A stretch of 64,000 nucleotides of DNA from Eubacteriaceae bacterium (lineage in GTDB: Bacteria; Bacillota; Clostridia; Oscillospirales; Acutalibacteraceae). Within the stretch, counting starts at the first letter, position 1. The number at the start of each line of letters is the position of its first letter. The stretch lies in the NCBI GenBank assembly GCA_021770095.1, contig JAETRQ010000008.1, forward strand, positions 1-64,000. Direction: 5' to 3'. The position numbers and the translations under genes were made by a program. This document shows, piece after piece, positions 46,130 through 54,849 of this stretch. Below the pieces are notes generated by a model, which was given only the letters and a program-made list of their open reading frames with translations, was not told the DNA's origin and made no database searches.

Positions 46130-46159
46130 ATTATAATATAAAGCAGAGAATATTGTCAA
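46130..46159 (-). promoter_or_regulatory. Promoter of the polysaccharide operon
   Basis: Minus-strand TTGACA (46159-46154), 18-base spacer, TATAAT (46135-46130), giving a leader of about 70 bases. It is the only strong promoter seen for the operon down to 27752. Confidence 0.7.
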
Positions 46160-46192
46160 CTATATATAGATATTTATGTTCATAAAAATTTA

Positions 46193-46225
46193 ACAAAAAA
46201 AATAAGGACTACAAAAGTAGTCCTT
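46193..46225 (-). terminator. Terminator of the tRNA gene
   Basis: Minus-strand AAGGACTAC (46225-46217), loop TTTT, GTAGTCCTT (46212-46204), then ATTTTTTTT. It separates the tRNA transcript from the polysaccharide promoter just downstream. Confidence 0.9.
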
Positions 46226-46229
46226 ACAA

Positions 46230-46305
<76 letters not shown>

Positions 46306-46321
46306 GTGTTGATGTACATAT

Positions 46322-46349
46322 ATTATAGCAGATTTTTTTTGATTGTCAA
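46322..46349 (-). promoter_or_regulatory. Promoter of the tRNA-fMet gene
   Basis: Minus-strand TTGACA (46349-46344), 16-base spacer, TATAAT (46327-46322), 17 bases before the tRNA 5' end. Confidence 0.8.
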
Positions 46350-46371
46350 TAGTTTATTAAAAACTGATAAT
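46343..46371 (+). promoter_or_regulatory. Promoter of the thrE-type gene pair
   Basis: TTGTCA (46343-46348), 17-base spacer, GATAAT (46366-46371), 18 bases before the ATG. Its -35 box overlaps the oppositely directed -35 of the tRNA promoter in the shared TTGTCAA. Confidence 0.5.
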
Positions 46372-46389
46372 AATATTTTTGGTGATAAA

Positions 46390-47100
46390 ATGAAAGATAA
46401 GGAAATGTTTTCACTTTCACTTGACATAGGTGAAGGAATCATAAAAAGCGGCGGAGAAGTCCACAGGGCTGAAGATACGATAAAAAGAATAAACAGTGCC
46501 TATGGTCAAAAATGCACAGTATTTGCCATTCCCTCACTTATCATTGCACAAAGCGGCAAAGAAATACAGATGAGAAGAATTGAAAGAGAGGACAATAATC
46601 TTGCGGAAATTTCACGTCTCAATGCACTGTCAAGAAGGCTATGCAATGAGGCAGGAGATGAAATATATGTTACAAAGAGCAAAGTATATACTTCAAAGAC
46701 GAATCTTATTTGCATAGCCATTGCAACAGGTTCCTTCAGCATGTTCTTCGGCGGAAATATTGCCGACGCAATAATTTCAGGTATTATCGGAATAATAATA
46801 ACATTAATAGGAGATAAAAGAATCAATCTGGCAACATTCACTTCAAATCTGATTGACTCTTTTATTTCAAGCATTTTAGCACTGACAAGCAGCATTATTT
46901 TTACCAATATTCATTCAGATAAAATAATCATCGGAACCATAATGTTATTTGTTCCGGGACTTACAGTTGTAAACGCAATGAGAGATATGATGAGTGATGA
47001 TTTGATTGCAGGAATGATAGAATTATTCAACGCAATCATATCAGCATTTGCCATAGCACTCGGCGTAGCAGGGGCGATTTTATTATTTACAAGGATATAA
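46390..47100 (+). CDS. ThrE-type exporter, N-terminal-domain protein (YjjP-like)
   Basis: A 236-residue protein of the threonine/serine exporter family. The first ~105 residues are soluble (SLDIGEGIIKSGGEVHRAEDT, a conserved opening), and the rest has about five membrane segments. In split systems this larger half works with a smaller membrane protein (YjjB-like), which is encoded directly downstream. The start at 46390 follows GGTGAT; an apparent longer reading upstream crosses the tRNA gene and is false. The exported amino acid or acid is not known. Confidence 0.85.
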   Translation: MKDKEMFSLSLDIGEGIIKSGGEVHRAEDTIKRINSAYGQKCTVFAIPSLIIAQSGKEIQMRRIEREDNNLAEISRLNALSRRLCNEAGDEIYVTKSKVYTSKTNLICIAIATGSFSMFFGGNIADAIISGIIGIIITLIGDKRINLATFTSNLIDSFISSILALTSSIIFTNIHSDKIIIGTIMLFVPGLTVVNAMRDMMSDDLIAGMIELFNAIISAFAIALGVAGAILLFTRI

Positions 47101-47528
47101 TAACACAAATACTTCTTTGTACATTAGGCACAATAGCATTTGCTGTCACCATGAAAGTACCAAAAAAGATTTTAATATATGTAACCATCGGAGGACTTAT
47201 CTCGGCTTCAATAGAAAGAATCCTTTCACAGACGAACGGAGACTTTGTATCATGCCTGACAGCAATGGTATGCCTTGCAGTCTATTGTGAAATAACCGCA
47301 AGAATGATCAAAGAACCCGTAACTGTCATATTAATGCCGTCGACGATTCCCCTGCTTCCGGGAAGTTCAATTTATTATGCAATGTTTTATGCAATAAACG
47401 CAAATACGGATATGTTCTTAAAATACAGCAAATCAACACTCTATGCCGGATTAGGAATCGGGCTTGGTGCAGTCATCAGTTCAACAGCAGTCAGGATTGT
47501 TAAATCCTGCAAACACAAAAATTCATAG
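47100..47528 (+). CDS. ThrE-type exporter, small membrane subunit (YjjB-like), possible ATA start
   Basis: About 142 residues with four membrane segments, matching the second half of split ThrE-type exporters. The first in-frame ATG (47151) would cut off 17 residues (TQILLCTLGTIAFAVT and neighbours) that match the conserved first membrane helix of this family, seen as ILxxxLGTIAFA before a VPKK motif. No ATG, GTG or TTG lies in frame upstream. The likely start is ATA at 47100, with AAGGA at 47091-47095 four bases before it. Starting at 47151 gives 125 residues. The overlap with the previous stop (TAA at 47098) fits coupling. Confidence 0.7.
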   Translation: MTQILLCTLGTIAFAVTMKVPKKILIYVTIGGLISASIERILSQTNGDFVSCLTAMVCLAVYCEITARMIKEPVTVILMPSTIPLLPGSSIYYAMFYAINANTDMFLKYSKSTLYAGLGIGLGAVISSTAVRIVKSCKHKNS

Positions 47529-47538
47529 TGTTATTCAA

Positions 47539-47567
47539 TTGCCTACTCATCCAAAATATGATAAAAT
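47539..47567 (+). promoter_or_regulatory. Promoter of the glycerate kinase gene
   Basis: TTGCCT (47539-47544), 17-base spacer, TAAAAT (47562-47567), about 37 bases before the ATG. Confidence 0.5.
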
Positions 47568-47604
47568 AGTTAGGTAATGAACCGATAAGAATAAGGTGTT
47601 AAAT

Positions 47605-48666
47605 ATGAAAATATTGATAGTGCCTGACAGTTATAAAGGTACGCTCTCTTCAGCACAAGTATGCAGCTGCATCAAAAAAGGCATTGAAACCACCTCAGAT
47701 AAAAACGAAATAACCTGTATGCCGTTTGCCGACGGCGGTGAAGGTTTCGCTGAATGTCTCAGTAACATTTGTAATGGCAATATACTTTACACCACTTGTA
47801 CAGACATATATGGCAATCCAAAGAAATGCTGTATATATACATATGGAAAACACGCAATAATCGACTGTGCACAGGCAAGCGGTCTTCAAAAGAAAAAGGA
47901 TGTTATGAATGCCACATCATATGGTACGGGAGAACTGATAAAACATGCATTATCTCAGGGATTTCGCAATATCATCCTTGGTCTTGGCGGAAGTGGATGC
48001 TGTGATGGAGGGGCAGGTGTACTGGCAGCCTTGGGAGCGGAATTCAAAGATAAATGCGGTAATAGAATTGATCACCCCAAAGGCAGAGATATTGAAAAAA
48101 TTCATAGTATTGTTCTCGACAATATAGTAAAGGATATTAACTTTACATTCGCTTGCGATGTTGAAAATAATTATTATGATAAAAACGGTGCCGCATATAT
48201 CTTTGCAAAACAAAAAGGAGCAAATGATGAGGATGTTATTCATCTTGACAACGGATTAAAAATACTCAACTCACTGCTGCCTCGGGATATAAATCATGTT
48301 AAAGGCAGCGGTGCCGCAGGCGGAATATGCGGAGGATTATACAGTGTTTACGGCGGTGAAATAAAAAGCGGCTTTGACATTCTTTCAGAAGCATACAATC
48401 TTGAGTACTGCATAAGCCAAACAGATTTAGTAATAACAGGAGAAGGAAAAACAGATAAGCAGACTTTAATGGGAAAACTGCCATATAAAGTATTTCAAAT
48501 TGCAGAAAAATATAATAAAAAATGCATCATTATCAGCGGGCTTATTGAGGGTGTCGAATTTGGTCAAAAAATGATAAGTCTTGTCGATAAAGATACAACA
48601 ATTGAAGAATCAATAAAAAACCCCAGTAAAACATTGACAAAAAAGGCAAAAAATATATTGAAATAA
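47605..48666 (+). CDS. Glycerate kinase
   Basis: A 353-residue member of the GarK/GlxK glycerate kinase family, phosphorylating glycerate with ATP, usually to 2-phosphoglycerate. Signatures are LIVPDSYKGTLSSAQV at the N-terminus, PFADGGEGF (about 38), ILGLGGSGCCDGGAGVLAALGA (about 123-144) and VITGEGKTDKQTLMGK near residue 279. The start at 47605 follows AAGGTG; a GTG at 47596 lies inside that site. It stands alone; nothing nearby supplies glycerate. Confidence 0.92.
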   Translation: MKILIVPDSYKGTLSSAQVCSCIKKGIETTSDKNEITCMPFADGGEGFAECLSNICNGNILYTTCTDIYGNPKKCCIYTYGKHAIIDCAQASGLQKKKDVMNATSYGTGELIKHALSQGFRNIILGLGGSGCCDGGAGVLAALGAEFKDKCGNRIDHPKGRDIEKIHSIVLDNIVKDINFTFACDVENNYYDKNGAAYIFAKQKGANDEDVIHLDNGLKILNSLLPRDINHVKGSGAAGGICGGLYSVYGGEIKSGFDILSEAYNLEYCISQTDLVITGEGKTDKQTLMGKLPYKVFQIAEKYNKKCIIISGLIEGVEFGQKMISLVDKDTTIEESIKNPSKTLTKKAKNILK

Positions 48667-48686
48667 TATTTTAATAAATATATAAT
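48658..48686 (+). promoter_or_regulatory. Promoter of the small protein and mannosidase genes
   Basis: TTGAAA (48658-48663, overlapping the kinase stop), 17-base spacer, TATAAT (48681-48686). Confidence 0.55.
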
Positions 48687-48718
48687 ATATTGTGAAAATA
48701 AATGATAGGAGATAAAAA

Positions 48719-48937
48719 ATGAAAGTAAGAATTCCAAAGCACAGAGAGTTTTTAATTAAATTTGAAGACGGATACGACAAGGAAAGTGAAGCGTGGGAAG
48801 CACTCAATCAGATTGTTAAAGACTACTCCGTTAACGGAAAGAGTGTTTATACCGAAACTTTTATTGAAGACAACGAGGATAAAGTAAAAGCCCTTCAGGA
48901 AAAATACGAATTTACATATGAAATTATTGAGAAATGA
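48719..48937 (+). CDS. Small protein of unknown function
   Basis: A 72-residue soluble, acidic protein that I do not recognise. It has a basic opening (MKVRIPKHREF) and then mostly charged sequence (FEDGYDKESEAWEALNQIV, FIEDNEDKVKALQEKY), predicted as mixed helix and strand. AGGAGATAAAAA before the ATG is an excellent ribosome site, the codon use matches the neighbours, and the stop lies 11 bases before the alpha-mannosidase start. It is therefore very probably translated and cotranscribed with that enzyme. No function can be assigned. Confidence 0.75.
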   Translation: MKVRIPKHREFLIKFEDGYDKESEAWEALNQIVKDYSVNGKSVYTETFIEDNEDKVKALQEKYEFTYEIIEK

Positions 48938-48948
48938 GGTTTAAATTT

Positions 48949-51900
48949 ATGGATAAAAAAAGAGTATATGCCGTCTCCACAGCACATCTTGACACTGTAT
49001 GGAGATGGGAGCTTGATAAAACTTTAACCGAGTACATACCTGATACCATAAGCAAAAATTTTGATTTATTTGAAAAATATCCAAATTATAAATTCAATTT
49101 TGAAGGAGCGTACAGATATAAACTCATCGAAGAGTTCTATCCCCTTGCATTTGAACAAATCAAAAAATATATTGATGAGGGAAAATGGTGTATTTCCGGC
49201 ACAGCATTTGAAACAGGAGATGTTAACATAGCATCACCTGAAGCAATACTGAGAAATATACTTTTGGGAGATAAATACTTCAAAACCAAATTCGGCAAAT
49301 CATCAAAAGACTTATTTCTCCCGGATTGTTTCGGATTTTCATGGGCATTGCCTACTATCGCAAGCCATGCAGGATTAAAAGGCATCACCACACAAAAATT
49401 ATCTTGGGGAAGTGCATACGGTATACCTTTTGACCTTGGTATCTGGCAGGGACCTGACGGAAGCAAGATTTATGCCTGTCTTGATGCAAAATCTTACAGA
49501 TATAAATTCAATGACGATATAAGAGCGGATTTAAGTGTCATAAACAAAATTATTGATAACAACAATTCTGCAGAATTACCATGGGCCAATCATCTGTACG
49601 GAACGGGTGACTGGGGCGGTGCTCCGACTGAAGAAAGTGTGCAGGCTGTCGAAAAAAGTATCGCAAAAAATGAAGAAAGCGACTTTGAAGTTATATCTGC
49701 AAGAACCGATCAGGTTTTTGAGGATATGGACAAATTATCAAAAGCCGACAAAGCTAAACTTCCTGTTTGGAACAATGAACTGCCGATGACAAGCCATGCA
49801 GCAGGAACATACACATCAAGATGCATGAGCAAGCGTCTCAACAGACAATGCGAAAGAATGGCTGATTATGCTGAAAAAGCATGTGTAATGGCATCGTCAA
49901 TTGATAATTTCATCTATCCGCGTGATATACTCAACGAGGCTTGGGAACGAGTTGTAAGACACCAGTTCCATGATGATATTACCGGAACATCCACAATGAA
50001 AGTATATAATGACAGCTGGAATGATTATTATCTTTCACTGTCTCAATTCAAAAATGAATACCTTGCAGCGAGCCGGGCAACAATCGACTTTTTGGACACT
50101 TCATGGATTGATGATGACAGCATCACATTGGTTATTAACAATCCTACTCAGTATAAGCAAAAGAGAAATGTTGAAGCAACAGTAAAAGTTAAAAGGAACT
50201 GTATGTATGTTGCGGTGTTTGATAAGGATGGAAATGAAGTACCGAGTCAGGTTATCAAAAAGGAAGGAAAAACTTTCTCAATTGTATTCCAGGCAGATGT
50301 GGATTCATTCGGTTACAGAGTTTACAGGGTATCCCCTGCCAAAAGCGCATGTAAAATTACAACTGACTTGAAGGTAACACAACATTCGCTTGAAAATGAC
50401 AAATATGAAATCATATTCAACAAAAACGGTGACATTGCTTATTTATATGATAAAAAATTAAAAAGGCAGATAATAGATAAGCCTATCAAAATGGCATTGC
50501 TTCATGATACAGGTCAACTCTCTTATCCAAGCTGGGAAATAAGAAAAGAAGATATTGATGCCCAGCCATATTGTTACGCAAACACGCCAAAATTCAGTAT
50601 TATTGAAAACGGTCCTGTAAGAATTGCCATCAAAGTATCACGAGAGGCAGAATATTCTACAATTGAACAGGTAGTTTCACTTTCAGCAGAAAGTGAATAC
50701 ATAGAAGTAAACAATTATGTTGACTGGAAAACAAGAAGAACTATACTCAAGGCAACCTTCCCTCTTGCTGCACACAGCAAACAGGCTGCTTATGATATAG
50801 GAGTCGGAGTAATTAACAGAGGCAATAACACCGACAATCTTTATGAAGTGCCTGCACAAAAATGGGCAGACATTTCTGACAATCAGCAGAATTTTGGTGT
50901 ATCTATCTTTTCTGACAGCAAATACGGATGGGATAAACCTGATGACAATACATTGAGGCTCACTTGCATCCACACGCCTGCAGGCGCATTCACAAAAGAT
51001 GCACGTCAGGATTTGCAGGATCTCGGCAGAAATATTTTTTCATTCGCAATCTACAGCCACGAAGGTAATTATCAATCAGGAACACAGAAGAACTGTGAAT
51101 TATATTCCAATCCACTGATGGCAGTTCAGACAACAAGAAAAGCAGACGGATACTTGGGTGATAAAGCTTCCTATGCAAGTATCAGTTGTGATGATGTTAT
51201 TGTTAAAGCACTGAAGCGCTGTGAATACGATGATTCCATTATCATAAGAGTTGTTGAGGCAAACGGAAAAGCACACAGAAATGTCAAGTTAAGAACTTAC
51301 CTTCCGCTGGGAAAAGCAGAACTTGTTAATGGTGTTGAAGAACATATTAAGGATATAACCTTAGACGATAGCGATACAGTCAAGTTCAATATAAAACCAT
51401 TTGAAATTAAAACATTCAAACTCACTTATGCCGAGTCTCCCAGAAGGTACCCAAGGAAAAAGTACAATTGGCATAAATTCAGAAAGCATGTTAACGCAAA
51501 AGGTTTAACTACAGATTATAATATGCGTCATGTAATTCTTCAGGGCAGCGGATTCTCTCTCCCATTTGAAGAAATGACAAAGAATTTCAGCCGTGAAATT
51601 GCAGGTATCCGATTCTATTTCTTACAAGAGCCTGAAGAAAGATTTGATGTGCTTGTATGCCGCGGTCAAAGAATAAATGTACCTAAAAGTGCAACACAAT
51701 TGCATTTCATTGCTGCATCCACAATTGGTGATCAGGAAGTTGAGTTCACCGTAGGTAAGAAAAAGAAAGTACCTCTTACAATCAGATCTATAAAAGATAA
51801 TATAAGCACTTGGGATATGGCTGGAATGAATCAGGTTGGTGATGTAAGACAGAACGAAAGATTGGCAATTGAATTCAATCACACACATCACCCCGAAGGC

Positions 51901-52242
51901 AATATTCCTACAAAAGCAAGATTCAACCTATATACACTGAATATAAAAGATTCCGCATCTATCAGGTTGCCTGAAAACAACAGAATCGTCATTCTTGCCC
52001 TGACTGCTGTACGTGAAGATTCAATCTGCGAAATCGCAACAAGTATTGAGGATACAACAGACAACGGTTACGCATTTTATGACGACATACCACCTATTGA
52101 TAAAATTATAGACAAAGCTGATTTTGTAACAATAAGAGCAGGTAAAATTCAAGACCAAATCAAGAGCGGAAAAGGTCAGGGATTCAAAAGAGATAATATT
52201 ATTACAAATATTATACGTTCTTATACAAAAAGCGAATGGTAA
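48949..52242 (+). CDS. GH38-family alpha-mannosidase
   Basis: A 1097-residue glycoside hydrolase. Zinc ligands lie in STAHLDTVWRW (His13, Asp15). The nucleophile aspartate is in LPDCFGFSWALPT (near residue 125), and RHQFHDDITGTS is the later conserved zinc-side motif. Beta-sandwich domains make up the second half. No signal peptide is seen, so it acts in the cytoplasm on imported mannosides or mannosylglycerate-like compounds. I chose the ATG at 48949, with TGAGGT 8 bases upstream, over 48934. The substrate linkage is not predictable. Confidence 0.9.
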   Translation: MDKKRVYAVSTAHLDTVWRWELDKTLTEYIPDTISKNFDLFEKYPNYKFNFEGAYRYKLIEEFYPLAFEQIKKYIDEGKWCISGTAFETGDVNIASPEAILRNILLGDKYFKTKFGKSSKDLFLPDCFGFSWALPTIASHAGLKGITTQKLSWGSAYGIPFDLGIWQGPDGSKIYACLDAKSYRYKFNDDIRADLSVINKIIDNNNSAELPWANHLYGTGDWGGAPTEESVQAVEKSIAKNEESDFEVISARTDQVFEDMDKLSKADKAKLPVWNNELPMTSHAAGTYTSRCMSKRLNRQCERMADYAEKACVMASSIDNFIYPRDILNEAWERVVRHQFHDDITGTSTMKVYNDSWNDYYLSLSQFKNEYLAASRATIDFLDTSWIDDDSITLVINNPTQYKQKRNVEATVKVKRNCMYVAVFDKDGNEVPSQVIKKEGKTFSIVFQADVDSFGYRVYRVSPAKSACKITTDLKVTQHSLENDKYEIIFNKNGDIAYLYDKKLKRQIIDKPIKMALLHDTGQLSYPSWEIRKEDIDAQPYCYANTPKFSIIENGPVRIAIKVSREAEYSTIEQVVSLSAESEYIEVNNYVDWKTRRTILKATFPLAAHSKQAAYDIGVGVINRGNNTDNLYEVPAQKWADISDNQQNFGVSIFSDSKYGWDKPDDNTLRLTCIHTPAGAFTKDARQDLQDLGRNIFSFAIYSHEGNYQSGTQKNCELYSNPLMAVQTTRKADGYLGDKASYASISCDDVIVKALKRCEYDDSIIIRVVEANGKAHRNVKLRTYLPLGKAELVNGVEEHIKDITLDDSDTVKFNIKPFEIKTFKLTYAESPRRYPRKKYNWHKFRKHVNAKGLTTDYNMRHVILQGSGFSLPFEEMTKNFSREIAGIRFYFLQEPEERFDVLVCRGQRINVPKSATQLHFIAASTIGDQEVEFTVGKKKKVPLTIRSIKDNISTWDMAGMNQVGDVRQNERLAIEFNHTHHPEGNIPTKARFNLYTLNIKDSASIRLPENNRIVILALTAVREDSICEIATSIEDTTDNGYAFYDDIPPIDKIIDKADFVTIRAGKIQDQIKSGKGQGFKRDNIITNIIRSYTKSEW

Positions 52243-52250
52243 AATTACAA

Positions 52251-52291
52251 ATGCCTATATGCAGTCTTTGCATATAGGCATTCATTTTTTT
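52251..52291 (+). terminator. Terminator of the alpha-mannosidase gene
   Basis: ATGCCTATATGCA (52251-52263) pairs with TGCATATAGGCAT (52269-52281), followed by a T-rich tail. Confidence 0.9.
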
Positions 52292-52333
52292 GTAAATCAA
52301 CTTTACTTTACAGATAATTTTATGTTTAACACT

Positions 52334-52463
52334 TGTGGAAAACACTGTTAAAAATGTGGAAAAGTAAGAAAAACGTGAATTAATATTGCGAAAAACTCTG
52401 TGGAAAATGTGGAATTGTAAAGTATTCTAACTTTCAATACACAGAATTTTCCACATTTTTAAC
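52334..52463. repeat. DnaA-box-like cluster with a 17-bp inverted repeat
   Basis: TGTGGAAAA occurs at 52334, 52355 and 52399, TTTTCCACA at 52447, and a weaker TGTGGAATT at 52408. These are one mismatch from the DnaA box TTATCCACA read on the appropriate strand. GTTAAAAATGTGGAAAA (52347-52363) is repeated perfectly in inverted form at 52447-52463. The stretch from 52292 to 52510 holds no gene and is AT-rich. No dnaA or dnaN gene is in the window, so this may be a DnaA-binding locus rather than the main origin. Confidence 0.45.
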
Positions 52464-52510
52464 TATTTGTCAATCATATATACAATTTGATAAAAAATTA
52501 AATATATGTA

Positions 52511-52549
52511 TAAAAAAACAATCCCTGTTCATTAGAACAGGGATTGTTT
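52511..52549 (-). terminator. Terminator of ftsZ
   Basis: Minus-strand AAACAATCCCTGTTC (52549-52535), loop TAAT, GAACAGGGATTGTTT (52530-52516), followed by further T bases. Confidence 0.9.
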
Positions 52550-52569
52550 TATGTAAGAAAGGAAATATA

Positions 52570-53676
52570 TTATTTCTTAAAGAAATTAACAATATCTGAG
52601 AATGCATCATTGTCATTATCTGTGAAACTTGATGCTGCATTCGTGGTTGCTGCAATTGGCTGAGGAGGAGCAACTTCATTGTTGGCAGTTACAGATTTAA
52701 TCTGACCGCTTGGTCCATCTTCACCAAAACGTGTTGCGATAACAGTAATAATCATTTCATCTTCAAGTTCTTCATCATAGCTTACACCCCAAATGATTTC
52801 ACAATCAGGATGAACAGCATCTGTAACGATTGATGAAGCAGCATCAACTTCTTCAAGGCCAATATCTGTTGAAGCAGTAATGTTGAGAAGAACACCGCGA
52901 GCACCATCAATAGAAGTGTTAAGAAGCGGAGAAGAAATAGCTGCACGTGCTGCGATTTCTGCCTTATCCTTACCCTTACCACGGCCAACGCCCATATGAG
53001 CATAGCCGGCATCTTTCATAATTTCTGTTACATCGGCAAAGTCAGAGTTAACAAGACCTGTTGCATTAACGAGGTCTGAAATAGACTGAACACCTTGGCG
53101 AAGAACATCATTTGCAATCTCAAAAGCATTAAGAAGTGTAATCTTTTCAGTAGCAACTTCCTTAAGTCTTTCATTAGGAATAACCATGATTGAGTCAACA
53201 TTTTTAGCAAGTTCGTCAATACCCTTTGTTGCCTGATCCATACGACGCTTACCTTCAAATGCGAATGGTGTAGTAACAACACCTACTGTAAGAATACCCA
53301 TATCTTTTGCAATTTTTGCAACATAAGGAGCAGCACCTGTACCTGTACCGCCGCCCATACCGGCAGTAATAAATACCATATCTGCACCTGTAAGAATATC
53401 AGTTAATGCTTCTTTGCTTTCTTCAGCAGCTTTTGCACCGATTTCAGGCTTAGCACCTGCACCCATGCCCTTTGTTGATTTTTCACCAATAAGAATTTTA
53501 TGTGTGGCTGTTGACTTTGCAAGAGCCGGTTTATCTGAGTTTACAGCTACAAATTCAACATCCTGAATATTACAATGTACCATTCGGTTTACGGCATTTC
53601 CACCGCCGCCGCCTACACCGACAACTTTAATCTGTACAACTTTTGAATCATCTGTATCAATTTCGTATCTTCCCAT
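52570..53676 (-). CDS. ftsZ: Cell division protein FtsZ
   Basis: A 368-residue tubulin-like GTPase that forms the division ring. VGGGGGNAVNRM starts the nucleotide fold; the tubulin signature GGGTGTGAAP is at 108-117; the T7 loop reads NSDFADVTEIMKDAG. The linker from about 320 is short, and the C-terminal peptide is DAFSDIVNFFKK, less typical than the DIPxFLR type. AAGGAGAA precedes the ATG. Unlike many genomes, no ftsA lies before it; ftsQ is 225 bases upstream. Confidence 0.97.
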   Translation of the reverse strand: MGRYEIDTDDSKVVQIKVVGVGGGGGNAVNRMVHCNIQDVEFVAVNSDKPALAKSTATHKILIGEKSTKGMGAGAKPEIGAKAAEESKEALTDILTGADMVFITAGMGGGTGTGAAPYVAKIAKDMGILTVGVVTTPFAFEGKRRMDQATKGIDELAKNVDSIMVIPNERLKEVATEKITLLNAFEIANDVLRQGVQSISDLVNATGLVNSDFADVTEIMKDAGYAHMGVGRGKGKDKAEIAARAAISSPLLNTSIDGARGVLLNITASTDIGLEEVDAASSIVTDAVHPDCEIIWGVSYDEELEDEMIITVIATRFGEDGPSGQIKSVTANNEVAPPQPIAATTNAASSFTDNDNDAFSDIVNFFKK

Positions 53677-53738
53677 AGTTATGTTCTCCTTAATTTTAAT
53701 ATTCTTAATAAAATCGCATTCGATTTGCTACATTTCTT

Positions 53739-53767
53739 ATTGTAACAAGTTTGTAACCATTTTGCAA
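53739..53767 (-). promoter_or_regulatory. Promoter of ftsZ
   Basis: Minus-strand TTGCAA (53767-53762), 17-base spacer, TACAAT (53744-53739). ftsZ can thus be made separately from the upstream dcw genes. The rest of the 225-base gap is AT-rich and shows no gene. Confidence 0.65.
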
Positions 53768-53901
53768 TACTTTTTTATGATTATTTTCAAAGATTTTGAC
53801 AATCTTTTCAATTCATTATTTTTAATCATTTGTATACCTTGCACAAATATAGACTTTCGTCTTATAATTCGACAAGTTTTTTACTTTACGCAAATAAAGT
53901 C

Positions 53902-54849
53902 TTATTTTTCTGTAAAGTATATTGACTTTCCACCACTTATATTCATTGTTCCTTTTGCATTTGGATTTGACTGATTCAGCTTGTCACAGGCTGCCATGCC
54001 CTGATAGATTTTGTTTTCAAGATCATCACAAGTACCAAGTTTAAAATCAATTCGTCCTTCATAAACAACATAGTTATCACTTATGTTGTTACTGTAAATG
54101 GCAGTTATCTGCTCAAAGTCATTATCTTTTACAACTGCAGACAGTTTATTTAAACAGGAACTAATATCTTCATCTTCAAACTCAATGCGTGTTCCCGGAT
54201 TAGCGTTTACAACCACAGCCTTTTGTATGGATATACCTTCGGCTTTTTCTGCTTTATTTTCAAGAACTTTGAAATTATCATCAAGTAAGATAAAGGTTTT
54301 ATCTTCATTTTTTATAGAATAAGCAGGAGTGGCATCTGTTATATGAATTTCTATCGTATATGGCAACTGTCTTTTTATCTCTGCTTTATATATATACGGT
54401 AAATTCTGTTCAAGCATGGCTTTTGCATTTTCTGTATCGGCAAGAAAGAGGTTTTCGCCAACATCTATCGGACACTGTGCCAATATTTCATCACTTGCAT
54501 ATTTACTGCTCTCACCAACTACAGAAACATCCGTTATGTTGAAAAAAACAGTAAGTGACAGTACTACACCAACTGCAAGGAGCGTAATAATTACTAAAAG
54601 CCATATAGTGAATTTTCTTAAAGTATTTCGCTTTTTGCGTTTCTTATTGTCTTTTTGTCTTTTTTCATGACGTGTCAGCTGTTGCACCTCTGAAGAATTC
54701 TTCTGTCTTTTTTGAGATGCGTTCATACTCTGACGCTGTGCATCACGATATATTTTAGGCGGTTCAAGACCCAAGTCACCCAAATCAACATTTGTTTCTC
54801 TGATTTTCCGTTTTTCAGTTTTCTGTTTTTTCCTTTGTGACTTCTTCAT
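53902..54849 (-). CDS. ftsQ: Cell division protein FtsQ/DivIB
   Basis: A 315-residue single-pass membrane protein of the divisome. The first ~78 residues are strongly basic and polar (KKSQRKKQKTEKRKIRE; HEKRQKDNKKRKKR), then one membrane helix (about 79-103), then a POTRA domain (ITDVSVVGESSKYASDEIL) and the FtsQ beta domain. The start at 54849 follows AGAGGA and lies inside the 3' end of murA, overlapping by 35 bases. Identity rests on topology, POTRA pattern and location. Confidence 0.85.
   Translation of the reverse strand: MKKSQRKKQKTEKRKIRETNVDLGDLGLEPPKIYRDAQRQSMNASQKRQKNSSEVQQLTRHEKRQKDNKKRKKRNTLRKFTIWLLVIITLLAVGVVLSLTVFFNITDVSVVGESSKYASDEILAQCPIDVGENLFLADTENAKAMLEQNLPYIYKAEIKRQLPYTIEIHITDATPAYSIKNEDKTFILLDDNFKVLENKAEKAEGISIQKAVVVNANPGTRIEFEDEDISSCLNKLSAVVKDNDFEQITAIYSNNISDNYVVYEGRIDFKLGTCDDLENKIYQGMAACDKLNQSNPNAKGTMNISGGKSIYFTEK

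Noticed and set aside
53821-53901. Terminator after ftsQ (ACTTTA/TAAAGT hairpin)
   Set aside because: On the minus strand the hairpin is followed by A bases, not T bases.
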